From Aquitalea pelogenes (lineage in GTDB: Bacteria > Pseudomonadota > Gammaproteobacteria > Burkholderiales > Chromobacteriaceae): a stretch of 41,743 bases of DNA. Made by a program: the position numbers and the translations under genes. Below, piece by piece: positions 17,922 through 26,318 of the stretch. The notes beneath the pieces are model-generated. The model saw nothing but the letters and a program-made list of their open reading frames with translations, did no database searches and was not told the origin of the DNA. The stretch spans positions 1-41,743 of the forward strand of contig NZ_LNQV01000036.1 of NCBI RefSeq assembly GCF_001515305.1, given 5' to 3'. Positions within the stretch are counted from its first letter, which is position 1. The number at the start of each line of letters is the position of its first letter.

Positions 17922-18859
17922 TCATTGCCAGGTAGGCACCTGCTGTAAGATGGTCTGCAGCACGGCTACGGTCTGAGGGGCAGACACAACAGGCAAGACA
18001 TGGGTTCCACATCGATGGTGAACAACGGCGCATCCAGCGAACTGGCCAGCCGCTGACCAATAGGCAAGGGAAAAACCTCATCCTGCGTACCCCATACCAC
18101 AGCTACCGGCATGGCCAGTGGCTGGCTGAGACGCTCAACATGGGCCTGCTGGCTGCTGGCCAGCTCCTGCATCAGGGCACGCAACTGCGGAGCACGGTCC
18201 CGGTAATAAAACAGCCAGACATCCTGCAGCAAAAACCGTGGTGCGCGCGCCAGCGGGCTGCCCACCAGCGCCATCATGCGCGCCAGTGCTTGTGCATCAT
18301 TGGGCACAAACAGTTGTTCTGCAGATTTTACGTCTGCGCGCTCCAGCAGGTCTTGCTGGTCGGCCGGGGTGTAGACCATTCCCGGTGAGGCCATGATCAC
18401 CAGTTGTGCAATTTTTTCCGGCATGCGCCGCGCCAGCTCCAGGGCAACGAAACCACCGTAGGACAAGCCCACCAGTTGCACCTTGTCCGCCACGCGGGCA
18501 CGGATCAGCGCTTCGAGTGCATCCGCCTGTGCGTGCAGCGAAGGGGCCGTTGCGGCATGGCTGCGACCAAACCAGAGCAAGTCCGGCACCAGCACCTGAT
18601 GCTGTTTTGCCAATGCGGCCATCACCCTCCCCCAGCTGGTAGGGCCATCACCGCCAAAGCCGTGAATCAGCATGACAGCCGGGCCGGTACCCGCTTCCAG
18701 ATATGCCAGTTCGCCTGCGGGCAAGGACAGCCGGCGTTGGCGGAACCCGGATAAGCACAAACCGCAGCGCAACAGCCGCTGACCAAATGCGGAGGGATAG
18801 GCGCACAGCAAGACGAGGCCAGCCAGCGCAATGAGCAAACAGATCAGCAATAGGTTCAT
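17922..18859 (-). pseudogene. Alpha/beta hydrolase, frameshifted near the C-terminus
   Basis: The intact frame from ATG 18857-18859 gives an alpha/beta hydrolase with an N-terminal membrane anchor (MNLLLICLLIALAGLVLLCA), the oxyanion HGFGGDG motif, nucleophile Ser133 in VGLSYGGF, and the acidic residue in VWGTQDEVFP. That frame then ends at 17966 with an unrelated tail, LLCLPLRP, and has no catalytic histidine. One base missing near 18010 would restore GTHVLPVVSAPQTVAVLQTI in another frame, with the expected catalytic His, ending at stop 17922-17924. So the gene is either freshly inactivated or carries a sequencing error. Family members are esterases or lipases of unknown substrate. Its start lies 111 bases before the rluF stop. 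Confidence 0.82.
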
Positions 18860-18969
18860 GGCCTTGATGATGTCATGGTGGGCGGACAAATCCAAGTTGT
18901 ATCGTGCAATGCACAACGGCGACCACTGGTCGCCGTCACACTTTACTGCCCAAGTCTTGCCCGGATGGA

Positions 18970-19698
18970 TCAGAACATCTCGTCATCCCGCAGATAACGC
19001 CACTGACCGGTAGGCAAATTGCCCAACTTGATGGTGCCGATACGGATACGCTTGAGGCCCACCACACGCAGACCAACCAGCTCGCACATGCGGCGGATCT
19101 GGCGCTTTTTGCCTTCACGCAGCACAAAACGCAGCTGGTCTTCATTCTGCCACGCCACTTCTGCCGGTTTCAGTGCTTCGCCATCCAGCGACAGGCCATG
19201 GTTGAGCAAGGCCAGCCCACGGTCACTCAGTTCACCGGTCACCCGGACCAGATATTCCTTCTCGACCGTGGAGTTCTCACCGATGATGTGCTTGGCCACC
19301 CGGCCATCCTGGGTCAGAACCAACAGACCGACCGAATCGATATCCAGTCGGCCAGCCGGTGCCAGACCACGCAAATGTGCAGGGATGAAGCGCTTCTTGC
19401 TGGGGTCTTCCGACCAGTGGTTTTCCGGCTTGACCAGCGTGACAGCTGGCAGATAGCCCTTTTCTGCCTGACCGGACACATACCCCACCGGCTTGTTGAG
19501 CAGAATGGTCACACGTGACGATTGGGCATCCTGTGCCTTCTTCAGCACTTCAATGGTGTTGTGCGGCAGCACTTTCTGGCCAAGCACGGCAACTTCGCCG
19601 TCTACCTTGACCCAGCCTTGTTCGATATAGCTGTCCGCCTCGCGACGGGAGCAAATACCCAGTTCGGCCATCCGCTTGGAAAGGCGTACGGGTTCCAT
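18970..19698 (-). CDS. rluF: 23S rRNA pseudouridine synthase, RluF-like
   Basis: This 242-residue RsuA/RluB/E/F-type pseudouridine synthase has an N-terminal S4 domain ([20 protein letters not shown], residues 4-23) and the catalytic [17 protein letters not shown] segment with the nucleophilic Asp. The C-terminal [15 protein letters not shown] motif is present. It resembles RluF, which modifies U2604 (and U2605) of 23S rRNA, rather than RsuA or RluB; the symbol is by similarity. The start is ATG 19696-19698 with AGGA eight bases ahead. It precedes the hydrolase gene on the same strand. The 424 bases upstream carry its promoter and a separate candidate small RNA. Confidence 0.88.
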   Translation of the reverse strand: MEPVRLSKRMAELGICSRREADSYIEQGWVKVDGEVAVLGQKVLPHNTIEVLKKAQDAQSSRVTILLNKPVGYVSGQAEKGYLPAVTLVKPENHWSEDPSKKRFIPAHLRGLAPAGRLDIDSVGLLVLTQDGRVAKHIIGENSTVEKEYLVRVTGELSDRGLALLNHGLSLDGEALKPAEVAWQNEDQLRFVLREGKKRQIRRMCELVGLRVVGLKRIRIGTIKLGNLPTGQWRYLRDDEMF

Positions 19699-19909
19699 GT
19701 AAAGCATCCTGTAATAAAAAAAGCGGATAGCACCGGTTGCACGCTGCCAGTGCAAAATCGTCCCGGGCAGCGCGTCACCACCGGCACAGCCGCTGTTGAT
19801 CTGGCGCTATTGTAGGGGATAGACCGCAGGCTGACCATGATTACCGCCGCCAAGCGGCCTTGCCTGGTGCGTTTGATGGTACTGACAGGAAGAAAACGGG
19901 AAAGACAGA

Positions 19910-19948
19910 CAAGAAAATGCCCGGTGAAACGGGGAGGAATCACCGGGC
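19910..19948 (-). terminator. Intrinsic terminator ending the candidate small RNA
   Basis: On the minus strand GCCCGGTGA and TCACCGGGC make a nine-bp stem with a twelve-base loop, followed immediately by ATTTTCTT. The loop contains CCTCC. It ends either the EamA transcript or the separate small RNA proposed here. Confidence 0.75.
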
Positions 19949-20090
19949 CGAGCTAAGCCAATACTGAAGAGGAACAAAAGCCAGAGGTACTTCAACTACA
20001 AACAAAATTAAGGTTGGCAGGTACTGCGGGAGATCCAATAAGTACGGGCACTGCCAACAATGTGTACTTTAGTGCCGGATGCCGCTTTGC
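19910..20090 (-). ncRNA. Candidate small regulatory RNA (about 180 nt)
   Basis: The minus strand between the EamA stop and the rluF start holds no reading frame of merit but has RNA-like structure. A compound stem-loop spans 20013-20058, with GTTGGCAG pairing CTGCCAAC and an inner GTACT/AGTAC arm. A pyrimidine-rich single-stranded linker follows. It ends with a strong terminator hairpin whose loop carries CCTCC, complementary to a Shine-Dalgarno sequence. A promoter-like TTGATG-N18-TATACG lies upstream at 20097-20126. This architecture fits a base-pairing small RNA. No known family is recognised, and a simple 3' UTR of the EamA gene remains possible. Confidence 0.4.
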
Positions 20091-20096
20091 ACCATC

Positions 20097-20126
20097 CGTA
20101 TAAATCCGTAGTCAACACCGCATCAA
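20097..20126 (-). promoter_or_regulatory. Putative sigma70 promoter for the candidate small RNA
   Basis: On the minus strand TTGATG (20121-20126) and TATACG (20097-20102) are separated by 18 bases. The -35 overlaps the stop codon of the EamA gene. Start of transcription would be near 20090. Confidence 0.4.
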
Positions 20127-21085
20127 TCTGCAGTAGACAGCTTCACCGCACTGGTAACGCGCCCGGCAGCAGGCTTGCGACTGAGCGAAGACAGCACGAT
20201 GCCGCCAAAAATCGCCGCCAGGCCAGCCACATGATACCAATGCAGCTCCTCTCCTAGCAGGACAATGGACTGCACCGCACCAAAAGCAGGCATCAGGTAA
20301 AGAAAGCCTGCAGCTTTGGCCGCCCCCACCTGGGCAATAGCGCGGTTATACATCAGGAAAGCCAAGACCGAAGGGAAGATGCCCAGATACAACAAGGCAG
20401 CCCCGGCGGACAGCGACAGGGGATGAAAACCGCCAGCCTGCCAGGTTTTCCGCACAAAGGCCGGTAGCAACATCAGCTCGCCCACCAGCAACAGGACCAT
20501 CATCATCACCAGCGCATCCAGCCCTGGCAGCAAGGTACGCAAGCCAAGCGTGTAAACCGCCCAGCACAAGCCTGCAGCCAACACCAGCAGGTCTCCGTGG
20601 CTGAACTGGAAAGCGCTCACCCCCAGCACATTGCCCTTCAATACGATCAGCAATGCCCCGGCCATGGCCACCAGCATGCCCAGCCACTGGCGTCGGGCCA
20701 GCTTTTGCCGGAAATACAGCGAGCCAAGTACCAGCACCATCATGGGTGTTGCACTATTGAGAATGACGGCGTTGGTGGCCGTCGTGGTGCGCACGGCCAC
20801 ATATATCAGGGTGTTGGTCAGTCCGATGCCAAACACACCCAATAGCAGCATTTTGCGCCATTGCTGTCGCAGCAAGGGCCAGGCCCGACCGAGTCGTGGC
20901 AGGCCAAATGGCAGCAGGCAGAGCAAGGCGATGGCCCAGCGGCCGAAAGCCAGGCCGAAAGGGCCGATCTGGCCATGGATGGCACGGGCAATGACAAAAT
21001 TGGTGGACCACAACAGCATGGTCAGCACCAGCAGCAAATAGGCATTACCTGATGTGGCAGTTGGAGTGGATGCGCTGGATGACAT
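20123..21085 (-). CDS. EamA/DMT-superfamily transporter
   Basis: This 320-residue inner-membrane protein has ten predicted helices in two repeated EamA halves. The first half is LVLTMLLWSTNFVIARAI to LLIVLKG, the second DLLVLAAGLCWAVYTLG to HVAGLAAIFGGIVL. The signature ATNAVILNSATPMMVLVLG in helix 4 and RAIAQVGAAKAAGFLYLMPAFG in the second half are typical of drug/metabolite exporters such as the RhtA/YedA group. The substrate is not predictable. The ATG at 21083-21085 begins MSSSASTPTATSGN. The upstream 257 bases are AT-rich and probably hold the promoter. It stands alone, with the small-RNA candidate immediately downstream. Confidence 0.88.
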   Translation of the reverse strand: MSSSASTPTATSGNAYLLLVLTMLLWSTNFVIARAIHGQIGPFGLAFGRWAIALLCLLPFGLPRLGRAWPLLRQQWRKMLLLGVFGIGLTNTLIYVAVRTTTATNAVILNSATPMMVLVLGSLYFRQKLARRQWLGMLVAMAGALLIVLKGNVLGVSAFQFSHGDLLVLAAGLCWAVYTLGLRTLLPGLDALVMMMVLLLVGELMLLPAFVRKTWQAGGFHPLSLSAGAALLYLGIFPSVLAFLMYNRAIAQVGAAKAAGFLYLMPAFGAVQSIVLLGEELHWYHVAGLAAIFGGIVLSSLSRKPAAGRVTSAVKLSTAD

Positions 21086-21342
21086 GGCAAAAGTCGGAAA
21101 GAATGAATGCGGTTCATTCTATCCAGCTGCAACTTTAACTTAAGCCAAAATTTGCTGCAATTTTGCAATTTTAATGCCATTAAATCTGACAAATAAAAAC
21201 AAAAAACCACACAGTCAGACTTTAAAGCAATCAATACAAAAACCAGACAATAAAACCGGCAGCATCCCAAACAGACCGGCCCGGACCTGAGCGCAAGCGA
21301 GCGTCAGCAGCCGGACAGGAAGGCACCAGCCTGCCCGGATAC

Positions 21343-21945
21343 TCAAGCCGCCGGATGCAAGTAGTCCGGATGCGCTGCCATCTCAGTGCCGATTTGCCGG
21401 CTCAACGCATCCAGCAACTGCTGCTGCGCGGCCACCAGCGCCGCATTGCCCGGCACAGTCACCGCTTGCTGCTGGTTGAAATAACCTTGCAGCAGCACCT
21501 TGTGCGAGGCGTTCTGTACCAGACGCCATGCTGCAACCAGCGACGCGCCCTGCCCATGCCGCAAGCGGAATTCTCGGATATCCAGTTGCAAGCTGAGGTC
21601 CGTCCGCCCCAGACTCAGTTGCGGTGCTGCATAGATGGTGGACAAGCCCAGTTGCGCGGCCAGATTGCCTGCCACTGCCTGGGTCAACAGGCGGCTCAGG
21701 CTGGCAGTCCAGTAATCCTGCTCTTGCAGCTGCGGGCGACCTTCGGCGTTCTCCAGCAGTAATTGTGGTCTGTCCATCCCGGCCGGCAGCGTAACCTGCT
21801 CCACCAGCAATACCGCTCCGGGCCGCTGGTTCTGGCCCGGCATGCTGGTGGCCTGCAACTGGTAGAAGCGGGATGGCACCGAGGTGCAGGCCGTCAGCAA
21901 TACGGCGCACAAACACATACCACGGGCAAGGTTGCGCATTTTCAT
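21343..21945 (-). CDS. pqiC: PqiC-like outer-membrane lipoprotein (ABC-type transport auxiliary)
   Basis: This 200-residue lipoprotein has a signal peptide and lipobox LTAC at residues 17-20 (Cys20). It then shows the PqiC/YmbA pattern: SRFYQLQATSMPG, VLLVEQVTLPAGMDRPQLLL, and the late segment LQLDIREFRLRHGQGASLVAAWRLV. In E. coli PqiC sits in the outer membrane and docks the periplasmic PqiB tunnel. The gene follows pqiB with a four-base overlap (21942-21945), so it is the last gene of the pqi operon. The ATG is preceded by GAGAGCAAGCC. Confidence 0.9.
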   Translation of the reverse strand: MKMRNLARGMCLCAVLLTACTSVPSRFYQLQATSMPGQNQRPGAVLLVEQVTLPAGMDRPQLLLENAEGRPQLQEQDYWTASLSRLLTQAVAGNLAAQLGLSTIYAAPQLSLGRTDLSLQLDIREFRLRHGQGASLVAAWRLVQNASHKVLLQGYFNQQQAVTVPGNAALVAAQQQLLDALSRQIGTEMAAHPDYLHPAA

Positions 21946-23609
21946 GGCTTGCTCTCCTGTTTGCCACGGATCAGGGCTTCCGGGTGACGGTCCAGATAAT
22001 CACTCAGCGCACGGAAGCTGCGCGCTGTTTCCGTGACTTCCTGCGCGGCTTTGCGCACATCCTGCTGCAATGGCGAGTTGGCTTGCAGGGCCTGGCTGGC
22101 ACTGTCCAGTGTCTGCTGCAACTGCTGCAGCGTTTGCAGGGTTTGTGGAACCACCTTGCCATCCAGGCTGTTGCCCAGCTGTTGCACGGTATTCAGGGTG
22201 GCGTGCAATTCCTTGATGGTGCCATCCAGCTCCTGGCCTATGCTGTCGAACGGCACCTTGTCCAGCTTGCGGGCAATGCGTTGCAGCACGCCTTGCAGCT
22301 CTTCCAGGTCGCCCGGGATGGTAGGCAGCACATCCATGCCCTGACGATGCAGCAACTGGGCTGGCTTGGCATCGCGGAAGAAATCCAGCGCCACATACAG
22401 CTGGCCGGTGAGCAAGCTGCCGGAACGCAGCTGCGCCCGCATGCCGTGCTCCACCATCTTGTCCAGTTTCAGCTGGTGCAGTTTTTCGGCAGTCAGATTG
22501 CGCGACAGGCTGAGCAGGCGGCTGGGGAAGATGCGGATACTCACCAGCATGTTGAAGTCCTTGCGTGGTGCATCGTATTCCATGCCGATGCTGGTGACAT
22601 CGCCAATCACGATGCCGCGGAAATCCACCGGCGCACCAACAGTGAGCCCGCGCACCGATTGCTGGAACTTCAGCAGCAGCGGCACCACTTCATGATCCGG
22701 CGATTGCATGGCCAGTTCACGGGTATTGGACAAGGTAAACACCGAGCCAGCCGTGGCCGGTTTGTCCTCGGCCGGACTGACCGGCGTTTCGAAAGCCACA
22801 CCGCCCAGCATGATGGCGCTGAGCGACTGGGTGTTCACCTTCAGCCCGTTGGCAGAAATGGACAAATCGATACCACTGGCGTGCCAGAAGCGGCTATCCG
22901 CCGTGACAAAGTGGTCGTAAGGGGAGTTGATGAACACCGTGATGTCGACATTGCTGCCACTCTTGTCCAGCTGATATGCCACCACCTGCCCTACCGGCAC
23001 CCGGCGGAAATACACCGGCGCACCAATATCCAGCGAACCCAGCTCTGCCGCCTTGAGCACGAACTGACGACCGGGCAAATCACCGGTAATGATGGGCGGG
23101 ACATCCAGGCCAGTAAAATGCTGGCTCATTTCGCTGCTTTTGCCGGCATCCATGCCGACATAGGCACCGGACAACAGGGTACCAAGGCCGGACACGCTGC
23201 CACCGGCAATGCGTGGCCGCACAATCCAGAAGCGGCTGTCGCGCGCCAGGAAGCGCTCGGCTTCCTTGCTCAGCTGGGCCGTGGCTTCAATATTCTTGCT
23301 GTCCGGACTGATGCGTACCGCAGTCACCTCTCCGATATCCACATCCTTGTACTTGATACGGGTCTTGCCGGCCTCCAGCCCCTCGCCACTCCGAAAGGTA
23401 ATGGTAATGGTGGGCCCGCGCGACAAAATGGCCTGCACCGCCAGATAACCGCCGATCAAGGCAGCCAGCAGCGGTATCAGCCATACCAGCGAGGGCGACC
23501 AGCGGCTTTGCCGTGCCGGGCTGGCAACGGCCATCGGCAGGGCCTCCTGCGCGCCATCATTCTGCGGTGGGCGGTTTTGTTCTGTTTGTGCTGAAGGCTT
23601 ATCGCTCAT
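21942..23609 (-). CDS. pqiB: PqiB-like MCE-domain lipid-transport protein
   Basis: This 555-residue protein has an N-terminal membrane helix (SPSLVWLIPLLAALIGGYLA, residues about 38-57) followed by three MCE domains. They are recognisable by FRSGEGLEAGKTRIKYKDVD, then GAPVYFRRVPVGQVVAYQLD, then VRGLTVGAPVDFRGIVIG. A long helical C-terminal part follows (LHATLNTVQQLGNSLDGK and on) that in E. coli PqiB forms the needle crossing the periplasm. It moves lipids between the membranes with PqiA and PqiC. I chose ATG 23607-23609; an ATG one codon upstream is possible. Its start overlaps the end of pqiA2. The reading frame is complete, unlike that of pqiA2. Confidence 0.92.
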   Translation of the reverse strand: MSDKPSAQTEQNRPPQNDGAQEALPMAVASPARQSRWSPSLVWLIPLLAALIGGYLAVQAILSRGPTITITFRSGEGLEAGKTRIKYKDVDIGEVTAVRISPDSKNIEATAQLSKEAERFLARDSRFWIVRPRIAGGSVSGLGTLLSGAYVGMDAGKSSEMSQHFTGLDVPPIITGDLPGRQFVLKAAELGSLDIGAPVYFRRVPVGQVVAYQLDKSGSNVDITVFINSPYDHFVTADSRFWHASGIDLSISANGLKVNTQSLSAIMLGGVAFETPVSPAEDKPATAGSVFTLSNTRELAMQSPDHEVVPLLLKFQQSVRGLTVGAPVDFRGIVIGDVTSIGMEYDAPRKDFNMLVSIRIFPSRLLSLSRNLTAEKLHQLKLDKMVEHGMRAQLRSGSLLTGQLYVALDFFRDAKPAQLLHRQGMDVLPTIPGDLEELQGVLQRIARKLDKVPFDSIGQELDGTIKELHATLNTVQQLGNSLDGKVVPQTLQTLQQLQQTLDSASQALQANSPLQQDVRKAAQEVTETARSFRALSDYLDRHPEALIRGKQESKP

Positions 23610-24238
23610 CATCTTCCTCGAATACATCCCAGATCAGTCTGGGATCAAAATGCATGGCAGAAAGCATGGTCAGTACCACCACGGCACCAAAGGCAATGGC
23701 ACCAGGCCCGGCCTTGATGGTGGCCAGCGATTGCAGCTGCACCAGGGCCACCAGCAAGCCCACCACGTAGATATCCAGCATCGACCACGGCCCCACCACT
23801 TCCAGCAACCGGTACAGCCGGGTCCGCTGGCGGGGTGCCCAGCGCGAACGCCAGTGCACGGTGAGCAGCAGCAGTAACATGGACAGTATTTTCAGCAAAG
23901 GCACCAGCACGCTGGCCACAAACACCACCAGCGCCAGCGGCCAGGAACCACTGCGCCACAAATAGGCCACGCCGCTCATGATGGTATCGCGCTGGTGCCG
24001 GACAGCATTTCCGTCAGCATGATGGGCATCAGGTTGGCCGGGATGTAACACAACATGGCGGCCAGCAAAAAAGCCCAAGCATATTGCAGACTGTGCGGTT
24101 TGCGCCGGTGCAGGCTGCGCCGCAGCGCGGGCAGTTGACTGCCGTTGCCGCCGGGGAGCTGACCCGGCTGAGCTGGCCACAGGCGTGGCAGCGCCACACC
24201 CCCTGGCTGGCTGCGCTCTTCAAGTGCGGTCGCGACAT
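23599..24238 (-). pseudogene. pqiA: PqiA-like membrane protein, second half-gene, with two frameshifts
   Basis: The product would be a second PqiA domain of about 213 residues, but its three parts lie in three frames. The first, from ATG 24236-24238, reads MSRPHLKSAASQGVWRCHAC and ends in the zinc-ribbon CPRCGA. One base missing near 24117 leads to SLHRRKPHSLQYAWAFLLAA and PANLMPIMLTEMLSG. A second missing base near 23992 leads to DTIMSGVAYLWRSGSWPLAL and the rest, ending EEDDER at stop 23599. Each segment is strongly PqiA-like and the junctions fit the family alignment, so two one-base deletions relative to a functional gene are clear. Genuine decay is less likely than sequence error because pqiA1 and pqiB flanking it are intact. 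It overlaps both neighbours. Confidence 0.85.
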
Positions 24239-24858
24239 GCCTGATAGCGCTCCCACAGCATGCCCGGATCAAAACGGCTGGCATTACCGGCCAGCAGCAC
24301 GATCAGGGCAAAAAACGACCACAAGCCAATACCGGGATGCACCTCGGCCATATGCGCCAGCTTCACCAGCGACACCAGCACACCCAGCAGGAAGACTTCC
24401 ACCATGCCCCAGGGATGCAGCACATGCACCAGCCGCATCACCCGCGCAAAGCCACGCGGCGCATGGCCAAGTGACAAGGGTAACAACAGGTAGAGCAGGC
24501 AGAGCAGCTCCAGCCCCGGCGTCAGTACCCCGGTGAGCAACACCAGCAATGCCACCGGCTCCATCTGCTGCTGCGACAGCTGCCAGGCCGTCCCCAACAG
24601 GGTAGTGGCCGTCTTGACCCCGTTGGCCTCCAGCCCCACCACGGGAAAGGCATTGGCCAGCACAAACACCAGCAGGCCGGCCAGCACCAGGGCCAGCGAG
24701 GTACTGGGCCGATAGGCAGGCCCGGGTAATATTTGACCGCCGCAGCGGCAACAGCTCACCCCCTGCACACTATTGGCAGGTGCAGCTTGCAGCAGATCGC
24801 ACTCATGACAGGCAAGCAAGGGGGTGGCCGCATCCGGCCGGGAGGGCTGTAGCTTCAT
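24220..24858 (-). CDS. pqiA: PqiA-like inner-membrane protein, first half-gene
   Basis: This 212-residue protein corresponds to the N-terminal half of E. coli PqiA. A zinc-ribbon-like N-terminus carries paired cysteines (LACHECDLLQ and SCCRCGGQI), followed by four membrane helices beginning LALVLAGLLVFVLANAFPVV. The loops RVMRLVHVLHPWGMVEVFLL and LAHMAEVHPGIGLWSFFALI are characteristic. PqiA is the inner-membrane partner of the PqiB MCE tunnel. In this lineage PqiA is encoded as two overlapping genes. Its ATG overlaps the stop of the cdd1-like gene (ATGA at 24855-24858), and its stop lies inside the start of pqiA2. Confidence 0.9.
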   Translation of the reverse strand: MKLQPSRPDAATPLLACHECDLLQAAPANSVQGVSCCRCGGQILPGPAYRPSTSLALVLAGLLVFVLANAFPVVGLEANGVKTATTLLGTAWQLSQQQMEPVALLVLLTGVLTPGLELLCLLYLLLPLSLGHAPRGFARVMRLVHVLHPWGMVEVFLLGVLVSLVKLAHMAEVHPGIGLWSFFALIVLLAGNASRFDPGMLWERYQACRDRT

Positions 24859-25184
24859 GGCGCTTCATTGTACAGAGGGATGGCAGCGGCGGCATCTCTG
24901 GCCAGTTTCTGCTTGCGGGCCGCAGTGAAATGCCACCAGGGTAATGCTTCATCATGCTGCAGGTAGTGGCAAACGGAAATGAATACATCCAGTACGCACG
25001 GACCCTGCCGTACACCGGTTTGCTGGCACAGCTGCGCATAGAGCCGGTAGGGATCGGCACCAACAAGAGAGTGCACCGTACCGTGCCCCAGCAAGCGCAA
25101 ATCTGCCGCCATCGCTGGGCCAACATTTGGTAACTGCAACAAACTGCTGACCTGCCGTGCCGGAGGGCATCGCTGCGGTTTCAT
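24855..25184 (-). CDS. Helix-hairpin-helix protein of the Cdd1/'mitomycin resistance' family
   Basis: This 109-residue protein has a helix-hairpin-helix core (LLQLPNVGPAMAADLRLLG, residues about 15-33) and the family segment DPYRLYAQLCQQTG. It continues with CVLDVFISVCHYL and PWWHFTAARK. This matches the pathogenicity-locus/Cdd1 family (PF11731), small proteins sometimes labelled mitomycin resistance but without an established activity; the HhH motif suggests nucleic-acid contact. It is the first gene of the pqi unit, joined to pqiA1 by a four-base overlap, so the pqi promoter should lie in 25185-25314. The pairing with lipid-transport genes is unexplained. Confidence 0.85.
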   Translation of the reverse strand: MKPQRCPPARQVSSLLQLPNVGPAMAADLRLLGHGTVHSLVGADPYRLYAQLCQQTGVRQGPCVLDVFISVCHYLQHDEALPWWHFTAARKQKLARDAAAAIPLYNEAP

Positions 25185-25314
25185 GGAAAACTCCCGTTTT
25201 GAACTGGCTTGCCTGCAAGGTTGGGGATACTGATTTTCTTATCCTGACTCAAGGATGGACCATGCCGGATGGCGACAAAATCCGGGCTTCACCACCCTCA
25301 AGCAGGAATACATC

Positions 25315-25644
25315 ATGACCACGCTCTCTCCACAGCTCAATACCAGCTACCTGTTCGACGCCCGCGGCATTGCCAAGCGCTTTCGCCATGCGGCCATTTT
25401 TGGCGCACTCGAATCACTGCACGATGGTGAAGTGATGCGCTTCGTCAACGACCACGACCCCCTGCCCTTGCTGGAACAGGTTCGCCAGCGTTATGGCCAG
25501 CAAGTCACCTTCCACTATGCCGAGCGCCAGCCGGAGATGATCGTGATCGAATTTCGCATCAGCCTGAGCCAAGTACAGGAAGCCGCACCGGCCAGCGGTG
25601 GTGGCTGTGGTGGCGGCGGCGGTTGCGGCTGTTCCGGGCAGTGA
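25315..25644 (+). CDS. DUF2249 domain protein with Gly/Cys-rich tail
   Basis: This 109-residue protein has one DUF2249 domain: YLFDARGIAKRFRHAAIFGA, then the LHDGEVMRFVNDHDPLPLLE core and a C-terminal VIEFRISL strand. DUF2249 proteins have a TusA-like fold and are common in denitrifying and sulfur-handling bacteria, but the biochemical role is unsettled. The last 15 residues are almost only Gly and Cys (GGGCGGGGGCGCSGQ), which looks like a metal- or thiol-binding tail. The ATG at 25315 follows AGCAGGAATACATC. It is divergent from the cdd1-pqi operon. An upstream frame extension to 25255 is not supported. Confidence 0.88.
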   Translation: MTTLSPQLNTSYLFDARGIAKRFRHAAIFGALESLHDGEVMRFVNDHDPLPLLEQVRQRYGQQVTFHYAERQPEMIVIEFRISLSQVQEAAPASGGGCGGGGGCGCSGQ

Positions 25645-25927
25645 TGTACAGCCTGACTGGCAACGACAGACTGGCGGCATGACAATGGCTGTTGCAGGGT
25701 CGCCGGTTTACCCGGCCTGACTCTGTAACAGATTGTTATAAAACCACCACCAAAACATGGAATAAATAACCAATACAATTCAATGATTTGCAACAAATAA
25801 ATCACCAATGAATGCATAAGTCATTCCATGGCAAACGCTTTTCAATACTTGCTAACATTTCACCACTTGTCCGATTTGCCCCACCATTACTAGACTGCCG
25901 CCACTAACTTAGTGAAAGCAGCAAACC

Positions 25928-26242
25928 ATGCAAATGAACAAGTGGATTTCGGTCATTACCCTCTGCCTGGCAGCCACTACCGCTCAGGCCGGCTCGACAA
26001 CGGATGCGATTCTTGGTGGTGCAGTAGGCGGTGCAGCAGGTGCCGCAGTGGGTAATGCAGTAGGTGGCCGCAATGGCGCCATCATCGGCAGCGCGGTTGG
26101 CGGGGCCACCGGCGTGGCCATCACCACCAAGAACCAGCGTGAAGAGAGCCCGGCAGCCCCGGCGCGTGATGAAGGACGCCACCATCATCGCCACCACCAC
26201 CACGACAATGGCCATCACCGCGGCTGGTACAAGCACGACTGA
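25928..26242 (+). CDS. Glycine-zipper envelope protein with His-rich tail
   Basis: This 104-residue exported protein has a signal peptide (ISVITLCLAATTAQA, cleaved near residue 21). A glycine-zipper repeat follows, a run of GG/AxxG steps at residues about 28-66 (AVGGAAGAAVGNAVGG and IIGSAVGGATGVAI). The C-terminal end is dense in histidine (HHHRHHHHDNGHHRGWYKHD). Glycine zippers pack helices in membranes, and the tail could bind metal; both are inference. The gene stands alone between AT-rich DNA upstream and a bidirectional terminator downstream. A short inverted repeat, CACTAA-C-TTAGTG, lies just ahead of the start. No close function can be assigned. Confidence 0.82.
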   Translation: MQMNKWISVITLCLAATTAQAGSTTDAILGGAVGGAAGAAVGNAVGGRNGAIIGSAVGGATGVAITTKNQREESPAAPARDEGRHHHRHHHHDNGHHRGWYKHD

Positions 26243-26263
26243 GCCCCCAGCACGCAGCAAGAC

Positions 26264-26296
26264 AAAAAAGACCACGCAATAGAGCGTGGTCTTTTT
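26264..26296. terminator. Bidirectional terminator between glycine-zipper and TSUP genes
   Basis: AAAAAGACCACGC and GCGTGGTCTTTTT form a nearly perfect stem with A- and T-runs at the two ends, so it can end transcription from both convergent genes. Confidence 0.9.
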
Positions 26297-26318
26297 CATT
26301 TCAGCCAGCAAAACCCGT

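Noticed and set aside
21873-23594. Long open frame (573 codons) on the plus strand opposite pqiB
   Set aside because: It mirrors the third-position GC bias of pqiB, has no recognisable domain and no ribosome site; the PqiB protein on the other strand is certain.
23976-24284. Two small proteins inside pqiA2
   Set aside because: They are the frame pieces of one PqiA half interrupted by two deletions.
25185-25314. FNR/Anr box upstream of the DUF2249 gene
   Set aside because: Only a weak GGATA/TATCC inverted repeat is visible; it does not match TTGAT-N4-ATCAA.
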